From a virus: a DNA stretch of 64,000 bases. The stretch is taken from the IMG/VR virus record IMGVR_UViG_3300027659_000011, positions 1 to 64,000 of that record; one strand, written 5' to 3'. Within the stretch, counting starts at the first letter, position 1; each line of letters opens with the position of its first letter. The notes under the pieces are model-generated. The model was not told the origin of the DNA, ran no database searches, and was given only the letters and a program-made list of their open reading frames with translations. The translations under genes were made by a program, and so were the position numbers. Below are positions 1 through 7,113 of the stretch, piece by piece.

Positions 1-296
1 GCGCAGGTATTTGCGGCGTGGTTAATGAAAAAAGCGTTGTATTTAATAAAGTGCTTTGTCAATTTTCTTGGTTATGTGACGGAAGCGAATCAAGACGCCC
101 AGTAAATAAAGAAACTTGGAAAGAGTCAGAAATAGCTGCTAAAAAAGTTTTGTTAGAGAACTTTACTTTACCTAGTTTAGAGTCAGCTTTATATTTTCAT
201 GCAGACTATGTAAATCCTCAATGGAAAAACATGGAAAAAGTTGCAAAAATAGGTCGTCATATATTTTATAAACCCAAAACAGAGAGTAATAAATGA
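1..296 (+). CDS. SleB-like cell wall hydrolase, 5'-truncated by the window edge
   Basis: This is the C-terminal part of a Hydrolase_2 (SleB/CwlJ type) peptidoglycan hydrolase. The frame is open to the left edge, so the N-terminus and catalytic glutamate lie outside the window; a GTG at 18 is only an internal codon. Family hallmarks visible are QFSW followed by CDG near the start, then ALYFHADYVNPQW and IGRHIFY near the end. In phages this family serves as endolysin or virion-associated lysin. Its stop overlaps the start of a small membrane protein, which fits a lysis cassette. Assignment to the family is firm; a role as the lysis enzyme is inference. Confidence 0.85.
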   Translation, partial: AGICGVVNEKSVVFNKVLCQFSWLCDGSESRRPVNKETWKESEIAAKKVLLENFTLPSLESALYFHADYVNPQWKNMEKVAKIGRHIFYKPKTESNK

Positions 297-655
297 GTTT
301 ACTAGAAAAAGAATCTGTAAGTAAAATCCCAGTTTCAGAGCCTTGGATTAACAATATAGTAAATAAACTTAATCCAATTGATTGGATAAAAGAACATGTA
401 GCTAATTTAAGTGCTACGAGTCTTCACATTATTTCAGTAATTTTATTACATTCATCAACAATTCCTACACTTCTTAGCTTAATGTTTGGAATTAGTGATA
501 AAACCCCTATTTTAGATATGGTATTGTTATTGTGGGCAGCTTTATTAGCTATGTTTGCACAGGCAATAATTCAGAAAAATTATATTATTGTTACAGTTAT
601 TACTGTTGGATTTATGGTTCAATCAGTAATTATGGCACTTATTTTCTTTAGGTAA
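293..655 (+). CDS. Small membrane protein, possible holin
   Basis: A 120-residue protein with a polar N-terminal 40 residues and three hydrophobic stretches, roughly 44-64, 72-93 and 97-118, ending in a short charged tail. Its ATG overlaps the stop codon of the upstream lysin, so the two are probably translationally coupled. Size, topology and position fit a class I holin, but no diagnostic holin sequence is recognised. It could equally be an unrelated membrane protein of the early region. Confidence 0.6.
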   Translation: MSLLEKESVSKIPVSEPWINNIVNKLNPIDWIKEHVANLSATSLHIISVILLHSSTIPTLLSLMFGISDKTPILDMVLLLWAALLAMFAQAIIQKNYIIVTVITVGFMVQSVIMALIFFR

Positions 656-659
656 TACT

Positions 660-932
660 ATGAGCAATGAGCAGGATAAATTCAAACATAGCCGTCGCTT
701 ACAAAAAGATAAAAATGCAGTTGCTAAACAATTAAAAATGGCTATAAGTTCTGGTATTACTAAATATGTAGAGCAGCCTCACCGCCTAGAAAAACATCAT
801 GCAATGGATTGTGGAAATCCCAATTGTTATATGTGTGGAAATCCTAGATATACTATGAATGAAAAAACAATACAAGAACAAAGGTTTGAACAGCCTGAAA
901 AACTCACAGTTGACCCTGACAGCCATAACTGA
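660..932 (+). CDS. Conserved small phage protein with CxxC-type zinc motif
   Basis: A 90-residue soluble protein of a family common in phage genomes, recognised by the central block HRLEKHHAMDCG followed by NPNCYMCGNPR. Three cysteines and nearby histidines could bind one zinc ion. The N-terminus is lysine- and arginine-rich. The function of the family is unknown to me. It sits four bases after the membrane protein gene in the same tightly packed operon. Confidence 0.7.
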   Translation: MSNEQDKFKHSRRLQKDKNAVAKQLKMAISSGITKYVEQPHRLEKHHAMDCGNPNCYMCGNPRYTMNEKTIQEQRFEQPEKLTVDPDSHN

Positions 933-961
933 TATAATATAAGATTAGAAAGAAAAATACT

Positions 962-1162
962 ATGTACTATTGCGTAATTTGTAGCGAGGATGTTTCCAAA
1001 GGTCGTGCACTTTTAGGTTATAAAACCTGTATGTGTTGCGGAGAGCGCAAAGCTAAAGAGTACAAACATTGTATTGTTCCACTTCATAAATCTAATTATA
1101 TTCCAGTCTTTAGTTTAAAAGATTTGGTTGGTGTTAACTCAAAAGGTGGGCAGGTTAAATGA
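962..1162 (+). CDS. Small zinc-ribbon phage protein of unknown function
   Basis: A 66-residue protein with two cysteine pairs (CVIC near residue 4 and CMCC near residue 23) that could form a zinc ribbon. This is followed by the block HCIVPLHKSNYIPV, which recurs in small proteins of many phages. Its stop codon overlaps the start of the next small gene (ATGA). No enzymatic role can be assigned; a nucleic-acid or protein-binding adaptor is plausible. Confidence 0.65.
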   Translation: MYYCVICSEDVSKGRALLGYKTCMCCGERKAKEYKHCIVPLHKSNYIPVFSLKDLVGVNSKGGQVK

Positions 1163-1287
1163 AAGAACTAATACAAAATGTTCTTGATATGCATAGAGCA
1201 GGATTTTCTATAGAGGCTATCTCTAAAATTCTTGATTGCTCTATTGAAATTGTTGAACAAACCCTAGAATTTATAAATGATAAGTAA
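1159..1287 (+). CDS. Very small helix-turn-helix-like protein (42 aa)
   Basis: Starts at an ATG overlapping the previous stop codon and runs 42 codons. Residues 14-40 (AGFSIEAISKILDCSIEIVE and what follows) have the alternating pattern of a resolvase/sigma-region-4 type helix-turn-helix. A similar mini-protein lies at 14800-14952 on the other strand. It may be a tiny DNA-binding regulator. The overlap, the length without a stop and the spacing to the next gene support it being real. Confidence 0.5.
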   Translation: MKELIQNVLDMHRAGFSIEAISKILDCSIEIVEQTLEFINDK

Positions 1288-1295
1288 ATAATATT

Positions 1296-1946
1296 ATGAA
1301 TTCTATACCAATTGTTAATAGACAACTAGTACAAATTCTTAATAACTTTAAAGATGAAATATTAAGCAATGATTTATCTAAATTAAATTTTAGACAACGT
1401 AATGCTACTAAAGATAATCATTATTTTTGTAGTATTGATCTTTTAAATGATCTTAAAAATCAAGAAACGATAGATCGTACTAAAAATGCAAAACTTGTTA
1501 ATATAGATAGCACTTTCTTAAAAGAAATAAATTCAAAACTTGACGCTGATTTAGACGAGTGGGATGAACAAAAAGGTTATGCTGTCCCAAAATCTTCTGT
1601 AAGAAAAAAAATGTTTGATCAAAAAGTATTAGGAGTAATATATCCCGCTAGTGGTTATATGTCTTGGCATACTAATTCAGATGATTTTGGACATAACGTG
1701 TTATTAACATGGAGTGAAAATGGAAACGGCTTTTTTAGATACCAAGATCCTATAACTAAAGAAATTGTAACAATGCAAGACAAACCTGGCTGGAATTGTA
1801 AAGTGGGATATTTTGGAAAACACACAGAACCAGATAAATTGTTTTGGCATTGTTGCAGTACTGATGAATTAAGAATTTCACTGGCTTGGATATTTCCAAC
1901 GGCAGAAGTAGCATCAAGTTTTGAAAATAAAATCCAGCAATCTTAA
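1296..1946 (+). CDS. 2OG-Fe(II)-oxygenase-like phage protein
   Basis: A 216-residue protein. Its second half matches a phage family with a double-stranded beta-helix pattern: YPASGYMSWHTNSDD (residues about 117-131), then LTWSENGNGFFRYQDP, then LFWHCCSTDELRISLAWIF near the C-terminus. This arrangement of H, a distal H and an R is typical of the Fe(II)/2-oxoglutarate fold. The usual HxD is HxN followed by DD here, so whether it binds metal is uncertain. The substrate is unknown. The N-terminal 100 residues are lysine- and asparagine-rich without a recognised domain. Confidence 0.55.
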   Translation: MNSIPIVNRQLVQILNNFKDEILSNDLSKLNFRQRNATKDNHYFCSIDLLNDLKNQETIDRTKNAKLVNIDSTFLKEINSKLDADLDEWDEQKGYAVPKSSVRKKMFDQKVLGVIYPASGYMSWHTNSDDFGHNVLLTWSENGNGFFRYQDPITKEIVTMQDKPGWNCKVGYFGKHTEPDKLFWHCCSTDELRISLAWIFPTAEVASSFENKIQQS

Positions 1947-1980
1947 ACCTACTAAATAATACTATGAAAGTAAAAAGATC

Positions 1981-2346
1981 ATGAAAGTTGCAATTAATCG
2001 TTGTTTTGGTGGCTTTGGTTTAAGTGAAAAAGCTTTTGAGCTATTACTTGCTAAAAAAGGTGTGCCTTTTGAAAAGCGTGATTCAGGTTATAGTACAGGT
2101 AGTGCCTACTATGTGGCAGGACACCTTGGACACGTAGACCATGAATTATCAGAATATCAATATATTCAAAATCGCTCAGATTCAGACCTAATTGCAGTAA
2201 TTGAACAATTAGGAGAAGAAGCCAATGGCTGGGCTGCTGATCTTGCAGTAGTAGATATACCAGAAGACGTTAAGTGGTATATTGATGAATATGATGGCAT
2301 TGAACACGTTGCTGAGATTCATAGGACTTGGTATGGTAACGATTGA
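1981..2346 (+). CDS. Conserved hypothetical phage protein
   Basis: A 121-residue acidic protein beginning MKVAINRCFGGFGLSEKAFE, an N-terminal signature that recurs in small proteins of many tailed phages. The middle is polar (HLGHVDHELSEYQY). The C-terminal part (VVDIPEDVKWYIDEYDGIEH) carries a conserved tryptophan-tyrosine block. No catalytic motif or domain of known function is visible. The next gene starts 14 bases before its stop, so the two are probably coupled. Confidence 0.7.
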   Translation: MKVAINRCFGGFGLSEKAFELLLAKKGVPFEKRDSGYSTGSAYYVAGHLGHVDHELSEYQYIQNRSDSDLIAVIEQLGEEANGWAADLAVVDIPEDVKWYIDEYDGIEHVAEIHRTWYGND

Positions 2347-2554
2347 TAATAGATCTGATACACGAGGTTATAAACCTGACTGGCAGCCTGGTGAAAAAGT
2401 ATGGATTAATAATATAAGACAAGAAGCTACTGTAGTTGAGCAAGTACTTGTTTATGACTATGCTGATAGTTATTGGGGCGATGTTATATTAGAATATGCT
2501 AATAGTACACTAGGTGCTGCTAATTCATGGCAACTTTCAAGGATAGTTAAATGA
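2333..2554 (+). CDS. Small hypothetical protein (73 aa)
   Basis: I place the start at the ATG giving MVTIDNRSDTRGYKPDWQ, because an upstream in-frame ATG would overlap the preceding gene by over 60 bases and encode an unlikely leader. The product looks like a small beta-barrel (KVWINNIRQEATVVEQVLVY, then WGDVILEYANSTLGAANSWQ), possibly SH3-like. It overlaps the next gene by an ATGA. Function unknown. Confidence 0.55.
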   Translation: MVTIDNRSDTRGYKPDWQPGEKVWINNIRQEATVVEQVLVYDYADSYWGDVILEYANSTLGAANSWQLSRIVK

Positions 2555-2952
2555 TAGAATGTTTAATACTCGGAGACAGCATCGGAGTCGGTGTAGCTAA
2601 TGTCCGTAAAGAGTGCGTTGCTTACGTACAAGGCGGTATTAACTCCCATCAATGGTTGAATAAGAATATTCAAAATACTCCTTTAATAGCTAACCATGTA
2701 ATTATATCTCTTGGATCAAATGATCACAAGCATATTAAAACAGAGAGTGAATTACGTACTATTAGACAACTTACTAATGCAAATAGAGTATACTGGGTGC
2801 TACCATCAACAAAGTTTCCAACACAGCGAAATGCTATTTGGAAGATTGCTAATGAGTACCGAGATACTGTACTTAAAACGGAACGTATGCAAGAAGATAA
2901 TATACACCCTAGTTGGGCAGGATATAAAGAAATTGCAAAGGCATCAGAATGA
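2551..2952 (+). CDS. SGNH/GDSL-type hydrolase
   Basis: A compact 133-residue esterase or lipase of the SGNH fold. All four blocks are visible: GDSIGVG with the nucleophile Ser10, Gly28-Gly29 for block II, GSND with Asn57 for block III, and DNIHPSWAGY carrying Asp116 and His119 for block V. At this length it is a minimal domain with no signal peptide, so it acts in the cytoplasm or on the virion. Phage SGNH proteins often deacetylate sugars on surface glycans; that substrate is inference. The catalytic residues are intact. Confidence 0.8.
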   Translation: MIECLILGDSIGVGVANVRKECVAYVQGGINSHQWLNKNIQNTPLIANHVIISLGSNDHKHIKTESELRTIRQLTNANRVYWVLPSTKFPTQRNAIWKIANEYRDTVLKTERMQEDNIHPSWAGYKEIAKASE

Positions 2953-3374
2953 AATTAGAGTTAGACAACATACTTTGTGAACGTTACCCATATATTATGG
3001 TTAATCGTTATCAAACTATGAATGTTACCTGTATGTGTTGGGGATTTGAGTGTGGTGATGGTTGGTTTACTATATTAGACCAACTTATGAGTAAAATTCA
3101 ACACCACATTGACTGGAAGAATAAAAAAGACATTGAAGTACCTCAAGTAACTTTTGATCAGGTTAAAGAAAAGTTTGGTTCTTTAAGAATCTATTATTCA
3201 GGCGGAGACGATGTTATTGATGGTATGATACAGATGGCTCAATCAATGTCTTCTGTGACCTGCGAACAATGTGGTAATCCTGGCAGTATGCGTGGTCGTG
3301 GTTGGTTATATACTAGCTGCAACACTCATGCTAAACCTCTTGACCAAGAAAGTGAAGTCAAGGAAACAAAATGA
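2949..3374 (+). CDS. Conserved phage protein with C-terminal zinc ribbon
   Basis: A 141-residue protein of a common phage family. Recognisable blocks are ECGDGWFTILDQL, QVKEKFGSLRIYYSGGDD, and a cysteine-rich tail (CEQCGNPGSMRGRGWLYTSC then H) that probably binds zinc. The family has no established function. Its start overlaps the stop of the SGNH hydrolase gene. Confidence 0.7.
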   Translation: MKLELDNILCERYPYIMVNRYQTMNVTCMCWGFECGDGWFTILDQLMSKIQHHIDWKNKKDIEVPQVTFDQVKEKFGSLRIYYSGGDDVIDGMIQMAQSMSSVTCEQCGNPGSMRGRGWLYTSCNTHAKPLDQESEVKETK

Positions 3375-3436
3375 ATAGCAGATATCAAGATTTTGCGGAG
3401 AGAAATTATGAGAGTAACCAGACAAGAAGTATATAA
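3371..3436 (+). CDS. Possible 21-aa leader or coupling peptide
   Basis: An ATG overlapping the preceding stop codon opens a 21-codon frame (MNSRYQDFAERNYESNQTRS plus one residue) that ends inside the next gene. The only support is the ATGA overlap that characterises this operon. It may couple translation into the following gene or be spurious. Confidence 0.25.
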   Translation: MNSRYQDFAERNYESNQTRSI

Positions 3437-3602
3437 TACAAAATTGTATTTGGAAAGACTAGAAAAAGAAGAGCACATCAAAGAAGAAGTGCATCGCAAG
3501 CAACTAGAAAAGCGTAAGTTTGACGAAATTATAGCGGAACGAGTGTCCCGAAATATTCGTTTAGATTTAACTAAAGGCACCAACATTGATATTGAGTGCT
3601 AA
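3408..3602 (+). CDS. Small charged alpha-helical protein (64 aa)
   Basis: The start is the ATG preceded by GGAG eight bases upstream, rather than a TTG 15 bases earlier. The product is almost entirely charged helix (RLEKEEHIKEEVHRKQLEKR in the middle) with coiled-coil character and a short C-terminal extension. No family recognised. It lies in a run of small co-directional genes. Confidence 0.5.
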   Translation: MRVTRQEVYNTKLYLERLEKEEHIKEEVHRKQLEKRKFDEIIAERVSRNIRLDLTKGTNIDIEC

Positions 3603-3603
3603 T

Positions 3604-3789
3604 ATGAGCTCCGCAGACCAACGATTGCGAGAGATTATGATTCTCATAGACAGTACTATTAGTTTAACTGATGATCCCCGTGAACTAATATTAATGTCTT
3701 ATGCTATGGCACATAGATCAAAAGAATTACTAGATAGGGCTATAGGCCCTGAACAAAGAAGACTATTAATGAGAGAATTAGCAAAATGA
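3604..3789 (+). CDS. Small hypothetical protein related to the product of 6934-7113
   Basis: A 61-residue helical protein starting MSSADQRLREIMILIDSTIS. Its pattern, D(D/S)xxELxLMxxxMxHRSKExLDRxIGxEQRRLLMREL, closely parallels the 59-residue product encoded at 6934-7113, so the two look like diverged paralogues. Both sit just before another gene with an ATGA overlap. The function is unknown; such short helical proteins are common in phage early regions. Confidence 0.55.
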   Translation: MSSADQRLREIMILIDSTISLTDDPRELILMSYAMAHRSKELLDRAIGPEQRRLLMRELAK

Positions 3790-4046
3790 ATTTGCAATTA
3801 AAAAAACTTGCTGAACAAGCAGGTTTTCAATATATCACTGAAGAAGGTATTGGTTGGGCAGGTAACTACAATGCTAGTTTGCCAAAGTTTGCAGAACTTA
3901 TACTATCAAAAGTTTTAGATGCTGTTGTTAATACAGATGTTACAAGTGTAGTATATACTAGTCATGACAAAGATAGAGCTGCAGCAGTTCTAACATTAGT
4001 TGAACGTGGATTACTAAAAGAATTTAACATAACAGAAAAAGTATGA
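3786..4046 (+). CDS. Conserved hypothetical phage protein
   Basis: An 86-residue protein (MNLQLKKLAEQAGFQYITEE, then PKFAELILSKVLDAV) of a type widespread in phage early regions. The recognisable core is LAEQAGF followed by KFAELI. Its start and stop both overlap neighbours by four bases, so it is embedded in the operon. No function is known to me. Confidence 0.6.
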   Translation: MNLQLKKLAEQAGFQYITEEGIGWAGNYNASLPKFAELILSKVLDAVVNTDVTSVVYTSHDKDRAAAVLTLVERGLLKEFNITEKV

Positions 4047-4177
4047 GTGGATTTAAATCAAAACGCCGAATGGCTAGAGATCGTTTTAGTACCGAGGTAA
4101 ATGAAGATTATAGAATTATTACTAGGTCAATAACGGGTATACTACTAATTATATTTATAGTGGCATTACTTGTATGA
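4043..4177 (+). CDS. Small single-span membrane protein (44 aa)
   Basis: Opens at an ATG overlapping the previous stop and closes in an ATGA overlap with the glycosyltransferase gene. The N-terminal half is basic and polar (MSGFKSKRRMARDRFSTEVN). The C-terminal 17 residues (SITGILLIIFIVALLV) form one membrane span. Both junctions favour a real gene. Function unknown. Confidence 0.5.
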   Translation: MSGFKSKRRMARDRFSTEVNEDYRIITRSITGILLIIFIVALLV

Positions 4178-5067
4178 AACGTATAGTATTTTTTGTTGAA
4201 CCAGAATGGGCATATGGAGTTATTCATTATGACTTAATTAAGTGGTTACAACCCTATAACATAAGAGCCTCTGTTATGCCATGGACTCGTCAGTATACAG
4301 TTGACGAGGTCCAAGAATTATCACAACATATAGATTATTTCGTCTCCACTCCGTCAGGGCTGGAGGCTTTGTGCATTTATCACTACCATATTCACCCTGA
4401 ACAAATCATTGTAGTATGTCACAGTAGAGAAGATATTGAGTACCTTTTAAAACTACCAGAAACTGTTTCAAATCGTATTGCAAAACTTGGTGCTGTTTCT
4501 AATTGGGTTCGTGATGAAATGATTAGAATGGGTATTCAAAAACCTATTCAAGTATGTACTCTAGGGGTTGACTATGAACAGTTTTACTCTCCTATAGCCA
4601 AAGAATTAGAAATTGTTGGATATGCTGGTGCTTATAAGGTACTACATAATGATCATATCAAAAGAGCACATTTAGTTGACAAAGCCGTAGGGCGCAGTGG
4701 TCTAGGCTTAAAGATCGCTATTCAATATCACAACTCTTTTATGACTATGCCAGGTTTCTATCCTCAGGTAGGAGCTATTGTTGTATCATCAACTCACGAA
4801 GGAGCAGGATTACCTGCTTTAGAAGCCGCTGCTGCTGGAAGATTGGTTATATCAACTGCAGTAGGACATTGGGATAGAATAGGACTTCGAGGGGCAGTTG
4901 AAATGCCTATTGAAGAAGAAGCTTTTGTAGACAGTTGTGCTGAAACTTTAACTTACTACAAAAATAATCCCAAAGAATATCAGGCAAGATGTTTAACTAT
5001 ACAAGAACATGCCAGAGAATATGATTGGTCTAATCATATTGAATCGTGGGTAGAATTAATCAAATGA
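4174..5067 (+). CDS. GT-B fold glycosyltransferase (GT4-like)
   Basis: A 297-residue glycosyltransferase with two Rossmann-like halves. The C-terminal half carries the donor-site block STHEGAGLPALEAAAAGRLV, whose two glutamates spaced by seven residues are the EX7E motif of GT4 enzymes. A preceding stretch (LGAVSNWVRDEM, then CTLGVDYEQF) is the usual linker. The N-terminal acceptor domain is short. The sugar and acceptor cannot be read from sequence. Phage enzymes like this modify DNA bases, host surface glycans or virion proteins. Its location among early genes, far from the second glycan module at 24-27 kb, suggests a separate job. Confidence 0.75.
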   Translation: MKRIVFFVEPEWAYGVIHYDLIKWLQPYNIRASVMPWTRQYTVDEVQELSQHIDYFVSTPSGLEALCIYHYHIHPEQIIVVCHSREDIEYLLKLPETVSNRIAKLGAVSNWVRDEMIRMGIQKPIQVCTLGVDYEQFYSPIAKELEIVGYAGAYKVLHNDHIKRAHLVDKAVGRSGLGLKIAIQYHNSFMTMPGFYPQVGAIVVSSTHEGAGLPALEAAAAGRLVISTAVGHWDRIGLRGAVEMPIEEEAFVDSCAETLTYYKNNPKEYQARCLTIQEHAREYDWSNHIESWVELIK

Positions 5068-5252
5068 AACGCTGGAAATACGTAGTAGATGATAGTAGTG
5101 ACTTTGATTACCAAACTATATCCGAGCAAGATATTATCAAAGAATTTTTTCCAGACTGGGAAAAGGATATGATATCTGTAGGCAGAGAAGACGAAATTTC
5201 TCATGAAAATTGTATACAAGACTGGGTGTTATACTATCAGGCTTGGCAATAA
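5064..5252 (+). CDS. Small acidic hypothetical protein (62 aa)
   Basis: The start is the ATG overlapping the glycosyltransferase stop. The product is acidic (SSDFDYQTISEQDIIKEFFP, then EDEISHENC) and ends in an aromatic tail, DWVLYYQAWQ. No domain recognised. It is the last gene before a short gap that holds a promoter-like sequence. Confidence 0.5.
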   Translation: MKRWKYVVDDSSDFDYQTISEQDIIKEFFPDWEKDMISVGREDEISHENCIQDWVLYYQAWQ

Positions 5253-5262
5253 AAATATTTAT

Positions 5263-5291
5263 TTGATATTTTAGTCAAATTACTTTATAAT
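5263..5291 (+). promoter_or_regulatory. Promoter-like sequence before the 50-aa membrane protein
   Basis: TTGATA and TATAAT are separated by 17 bases. The predicted start of transcription falls just downstream of the ATG at 5294. The promoter may therefore serve the phosphoesterase gene further on rather than the membrane protein, or it may be fortuitous. Confidence 0.4.
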
Positions 5292-5293
5292 AT

Positions 5294-5446
5294 ATGAAAT
5301 ACTTAATAAACTTCTTAGCCGTTCTATACTGGATAGCAGGCGTAGTAATTGCAAAAGGCTTTTGGAGCACTTTCTTTGCTATTTTAGTGCCTTTTTGGGC
5401 ATACTATCTCATACTTGAACGACTAATCACACAATACTTATCATGA
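5294..5446 (+). CDS. Small membrane protein (50 aa)
   Basis: Fifty codons from ATG, encoding two hydrophobic segments (NFLAVLYWIAGVVIA, then FFAILVPFWAYYLIL) separated by a short loop, with a basic start. Its stop overlaps the start of the phosphoesterase gene by four bases, as is usual in this operon. Function unknown; too short for a confident family call. Confidence 0.5.
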   Translation: MKYLINFLAVLYWIAGVVIAKGFWSTFFAILVPFWAYYLILERLITQYLS

Positions 5447-6309
5447 AAATCTCAGTTTGCAGCGATCTCCACCTTGAATTTGGAGAATTAGAAATCCATA
5501 ATACAGACAATACAGACGTACTTGTGTTAGCTGGAGATATCTGCGTGATTTATGATCTATTTGAATATACAACTGAAGAAGACGCTATTGGTTATGTAAA
5601 ATATCGTAGTCAACGCTTCCATGAGTTCTTTCAACAAGCCTGTAAAGAGTGGAAACAGGTTATCTATATTATGGGTAATCATGAGCACTATAATGGTGAT
5701 ATTGATAATACTTTAGTTACAGCTAGAGAGCGCCTTGGTTACTTAAATAACCTACATATCCTAGAACGTTCATCTATACTTATTGAAGATGTCAGATTTA
5801 TCTGTGGTACTCTTTGGACAGATATGAATCAAGGAGATGTAGAAACCCTTGATAGAGTTCGTGGATTCATGAACGACTTTAGTTCAATCAAAGATAGCAG
5901 AGCTCTTGTACACTTTCGGGATGAGTCTGGAACTTTTAGAACTCGTGCGGGTAAGTTTACTCCTGAGCAAAGTGTCGTAGAACACAAAGCTATGTTAGAC
6001 TTAATCAAAGAACAAGCCGCGCATAGTTATCAAAATATTGTTGTTGTGGGTCACCATGCTCCTACAAAGCAGAGTACACATCCTCGTTTTAAAAAACAAA
6101 CAGTTATTAACGGAGCTTATAGTTCTGATTTAGAAAGCGTAATCTTAGCTAATCCTAAAATTAAGTTGTGGATACACGGACATACCCATGATGACTTTGA
6201 TTACATGATTGGTTCATGTCGTGTAGTATGTAATCCCAGAGGTTATATAGGACACGAAAGAAGGGCTGAAGGGTATCAACCACGGACCATTGAAGTTTCA
6301 AATCTTTAA
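5443..6309 (+). CDS. Calcineurin-like metallophosphoesterase
   Basis: A 288-residue enzyme with the complete dinuclear metal signature: D8-x-H10 (SDLHLEF), GD32 (LAGDIC), GNHE at 78-81, GHH at 203-205 (VVGHHAP) and GHTH at 246-249. This fold hydrolyses phosphomonoesters or diesters. The phage substrate is unknown; nucleotide or 2',3'-cyclic phosphate clearance and NAD metabolism are among the roles known for the superfamily. No signal peptide, so it is cytoplasmic. A terminator follows directly, making this the last gene of the first operon. Confidence 0.85.
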   Translation: MKISVCSDLHLEFGELEIHNTDNTDVLVLAGDICVIYDLFEYTTEEDAIGYVKYRSQRFHEFFQQACKEWKQVIYIMGNHEHYNGDIDNTLVTARERLGYLNNLHILERSSILIEDVRFICGTLWTDMNQGDVETLDRVRGFMNDFSSIKDSRALVHFRDESGTFRTRAGKFTPEQSVVEHKAMLDLIKEQAAHSYQNIVVVGHHAPTKQSTHPRFKKQTVINGAYSSDLESVILANPKIKLWIHGHTHDDFDYMIGSCRVVCNPRGYIGHERRAEGYQPRTIEVSNL

Positions 6310-6322
6310 GGTTAGGGTCAGA

Positions 6323-6369
6323 GGGGGCAGTACGGGTCAAAATTATTGACTTGTATTGCCCCTTTTTTT
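6323..6369 (+). terminator. Rho-independent terminator after the phosphoesterase gene
   Basis: GGGGGCAGTAC pairs with GTATTGCCCC across a 19-base loop, followed by seven T. The descending arm overlaps the -35 region of the next promoter, so termination and re-initiation share sequence. Confidence 0.75.
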
Positions 6370-6379
6370 GTGTTATAAT
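6351..6379 (+). promoter_or_regulatory. Promoter with extended -10
   Basis: TTGTAT, a 17-base spacer and TATAAT preceded by TGt. A better -35 (TTGACT at 6346) is 22 bases away and too far. It would drive the operon that starts with the membrane protein gene at 6408. Confidence 0.6.
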
Positions 6380-6407
6380 TATATTATCAAATCAATAGGC
6401 AACCTCT

Positions 6408-6605
6408 ATGTCAACTAAACAAAAAGCTGTACTCTATACACTTGCTATCGTTATTTTATCTCTAATAATTATTTTAACTATTAGCGTTTTAGTTCACCTT
6501 ATTGGTTCTAGTGTATCGGCGACTGTGTTATCTATATTGGTATGGACTTATATTGTTTATAAGATTACATCAGGTTATTTGGGTTTTCTAAAGGAAGTAG
6601 AATGA
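6408..6605 (+). CDS. Small two-span membrane protein (65 aa)
   Basis: Begins MSTKQKAVLY and has two long hydrophobic stretches, residues about 8-32 and 36-57, ending in a short charged tail. First gene of the operon that leads to ThyX. No family recognised. Confidence 0.6.
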   Translation: MSTKQKAVLYTLAIVILSLIIILTISVLVHLIGSSVSATVLSILVWTYIVYKITSGYLGFLKEVE

Positions 6606-6673
6606 TTATTTGGTTTAACGAAGCTGCTAAAGGTAGCCAGTCTGCTAAAGAGTTCTTACAAGTTAAGACGTAA
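6602..6673 (+). CDS. Possible 23-aa peptide
   Basis: An ATG overlapping the previous stop opens 23 codons (MIIWFNEAAKGSQSAKEFLQ plus three). It is supported only by the overlap and by filling the gap to the next gene. May be a coupling peptide or spurious. Confidence 0.3.
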   Translation: MIIWFNEAAKGSQSAKEFLQVKT

Positions 6674-6685
6674 CATTGGATAATT

Positions 6686-6937
6686 ATGAACGATGACTGG
6701 GCAGAAGAAGCTAGACTAAAAGTATTAGCGGCAGCTTTTAAAGATATTAAAGCTGGCAAGGATATAAACCTTGTTTTAGAAGCCATGTCAAAGTCTTTGA
6801 CTGCAAAACTAATGCACCCACTTATTATAAAGTTAAAGGGTGCTAAGCCAGAATTTGATGTAGAAACACATAGAACAGAATACAATAAAGCACTTGATAA
6901 GTGCGCATTAAAGAAACGTTTTGGAGTTGAGCTATGA
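6686..6937 (+). CDS. Small protein resembling the glutamyl-tRNA reductase dimerisation helix
   Basis: An 83-residue protein whose middle, AAFKDIKAGKDINLVLEAMS followed by KSLTAKLMHP, resembles the C-terminal dimerisation domain of glutamyl-tRNA reductase, where a LSxxLTxKLLHxP helix is conserved. No catalytic domain is present. Short phage proteins of this type are sometimes annotated as HemA-like; whether they interact with the host enzyme is unknown. The similarity is by eye and limited to about 35 residues. Confidence 0.5.
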   Translation: MNDDWAEEARLKVLAAAFKDIKAGKDINLVLEAMSKSLTAKLMHPLIIKLKGAKPEFDVETHRTEYNKALDKCALKKRFGVEL

Positions 6938-7113
6938 GTGTATCAGAAAGAATGTCAGAATTGGTAGAACCAATTGAACAACAAATTATGATGTGTGATT
7001 CCCGAGAAGATCTGTTGATGATAGCCTGTGTTATGCTTCAGCGCACACGAGAGATATTTGATTTGGAAATTGGTGTTGATGGACGTAAAAAAATGTTCAA
7101 GGAACTAGAATGA
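6934..7113 (+). CDS. Small helical hypothetical protein (59 aa)
   Basis: Starts at an ATG overlapping the previous stop and ends in an ATGA overlap with the next gene. The sequence (MSVSERMSELVEPIEQQIMM, then CDSREDLLMIACVMLQRTRE, then IGVDGRKKMFKELE) follows the same layout as the product of 3604-3789, suggesting paralogy. Function unknown. Confidence 0.55.
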   Translation: MSVSERMSELVEPIEQQIMMCDSREDLLMIACVMLQRTREIFDLEIGVDGRKKMFKELE

